A stretch of DNA of 6,708 nucleotides, taken from Stenotrophomonas sp. UBA2124. GTDB lineage: Bacteria > Pseudomonadota > Gammaproteobacteria > Xanthomonadales > Xanthomonadaceae. Shown here in pieces: positions 6,331 through 6,708 of this stretch. Position 1 is the first letter of the stretch, and each line of letters starts with the position of its first letter. Location of the stretch: positions 1 to 6,708 of the forward strand of contig DCXY01000041.1 of the NCBI GenBank assembly GCA_002329155.1, in the 5' to 3' direction. The notes below the pieces were generated by a model. The model saw nothing but the letters and a program-made list of their open reading frames with translations. It was not told where the DNA came from and ran no database searches. A program made the translations under genes and the position numbers.

Positions 6331-6357
6331 GTATCGGCGCTCTGGAAATGCGCTTGA
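6331..6357 (-). promoter_or_regulatory. Putative FliA (sigma-28) promoter of the 752-aa MCP gene
   Basis: Reads TCAAG, 14 nt, GCCGATAC on the minus strand, a pattern like the sigma-28 promoters of pseudomonads (TCAAG...GCCGATA). The -10 element ends 115 bases before the start codon, giving a leader of roughly 105-110 nt, longer than for the other three genes here. Confidence 0.8.
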
Positions 6358-6495
6358 TGCAGGGGGAACCGGTGTTTTTGGACAGTTCCGCTGGCGTTTT
6401 TCTGGCCTGTGGTTGGGCCCGATTCGTGGCGTGGAAGGCCGTTCGGAACCGCGTTTTGGCAAGCCAGTATTGGCATGTTGCGCAGGGGTGACCTG

Positions 6496-6514
6496 ATGTT
6501 GCGAACTGCAACAT
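6496..6514. promoter_or_regulatory. 19-bp dyad, possible operator
   Basis: ATGTTGC, 5-nt spacer GAACT, GCAACAT: a perfect inverted repeat with 7-bp arms. Ten bases further on is GCACA-C-TGTGC (6524-6534). The form suits a dimeric transcription factor site, but the sequence matches no operator I recognise. It could serve a gene beyond 6708. Confidence 0.35.
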
Positions 6515-6671
6515 GGGTCGCACGCACACTGTGCTGCAGTGCGAAATGTGTAATGCGAGATTTGGAGAAGCGGGGCGTCTTCGGGAGCAGCGGTGGGCGT
6601 GATGCAGCGTGCCTGGATGTGCGCCGGCGGTGGCCTGCTGGCTCGGTTGGTAGCTGATGCGCTATCGGTTT

Positions 6672-6700
6672 CCCGGATGCGCTTCACTTACCCGGGCTAC
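6672..6700 (-). repeat. REP-like palindromic element with GTAG head
   Basis: On the minus strand the element opens with GTAG, then CCCGGG, a spacer of mixed sequence containing AAGTGAAGCGCA, and closes with CCGGG, so CCGGG/CCCGG arms can pair. This resembles the dispersed extragenic palindromes of pseudomonads and xanthomonads, some of which carry a GTAG head and are moved by RAYT transposases. Only one copy is visible here, so the repeat nature is inferred from resemblance. Confidence 0.5.
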
Positions 6701-6708
6701 AAAGGCGG

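Larger units (their letters stand above)
6358..6708. other. Gene-free intergenic stretch upstream of the promoter
   Basis: Short open frames occur on both strands, but none has family resemblance, a good ribosome site or consistent codon use, so I see no gene. Contents are the dyad at 6496-6514, a smaller palindrome at 6524-6534 and the REP-like element at the edge. The next gene on that side lies outside the window. Confidence 0.6.

Noticed and set aside
6216..6527. N-terminal extension of the 752-aa MCP to 856 aa
   Set aside because: The strong GGAGG site and membrane anchor fix the start at 6215; the extension covers the promoter and palindromes.

Overview
The window is GC-rich bacterial DNA with strongly GC-biased third codon positions. 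Every convincing gene lies on the minus strand. Gene content and protein style suggest a flagellated gammaproteobacterium, probably of the Xanthomonadaceae (Stenotrophomonas/Xanthomonas type): tandem chemoreceptors with long Ala/Pro-rich tails, a CheW very like the E. coli protein, a YcgR-type PilZ protein and a GTAG-headed REP-like element. The organism assignment is inference; no diagnostic RNA gene is present.

In transcription order (high to low coordinates) the layout is as follows. A gene-free stretch of about 490 bp (6216-6708) carries a REP-like palindrome, a 19-bp dyad, a sigma-28 promoter and a palindrome-rich leader. Next come a complete 752-aa methyl-accepting chemotaxis protein (MCP; 3957-6215), a 256-aa YcgR-like c-di-GMP flagellar brake (3011-3781), CheW (163 aa, 2402-2893), and a small exported protein of probable OB-fold (128 aa, 1891-2277). 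Last is a second MCP with a PAS domain (1-1802), whose C-terminal half runs off the low-coordinate edge.

The main regulatory observation is that four of the five genes are preceded by a match to the flagellar sigma factor FliA (sigma-28): TCAAG/TAAAG/TAAAG/TCAAT, then exactly 14 nt, then GCCGATA. The region therefore reads as a run of class-3 (late flagellar) transcription units rather than one simple operon. The PAS-MCP has no such box in its 88-bp upstream gap and is probably co-transcribed with the exported protein.

Functionally, two receptors and the CheW adaptor would join a CheA array, while the PilZ protein would couple c-di-GMP level to motor output. The least expected member is the exported OB-fold protein, whose own FliA-type box suggests an undescribed periplasmic role linked to motility or chemosensing. 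The two receptors share near-identical DNA in their signalling domains, forming direct repeats about 4.5 kb apart.
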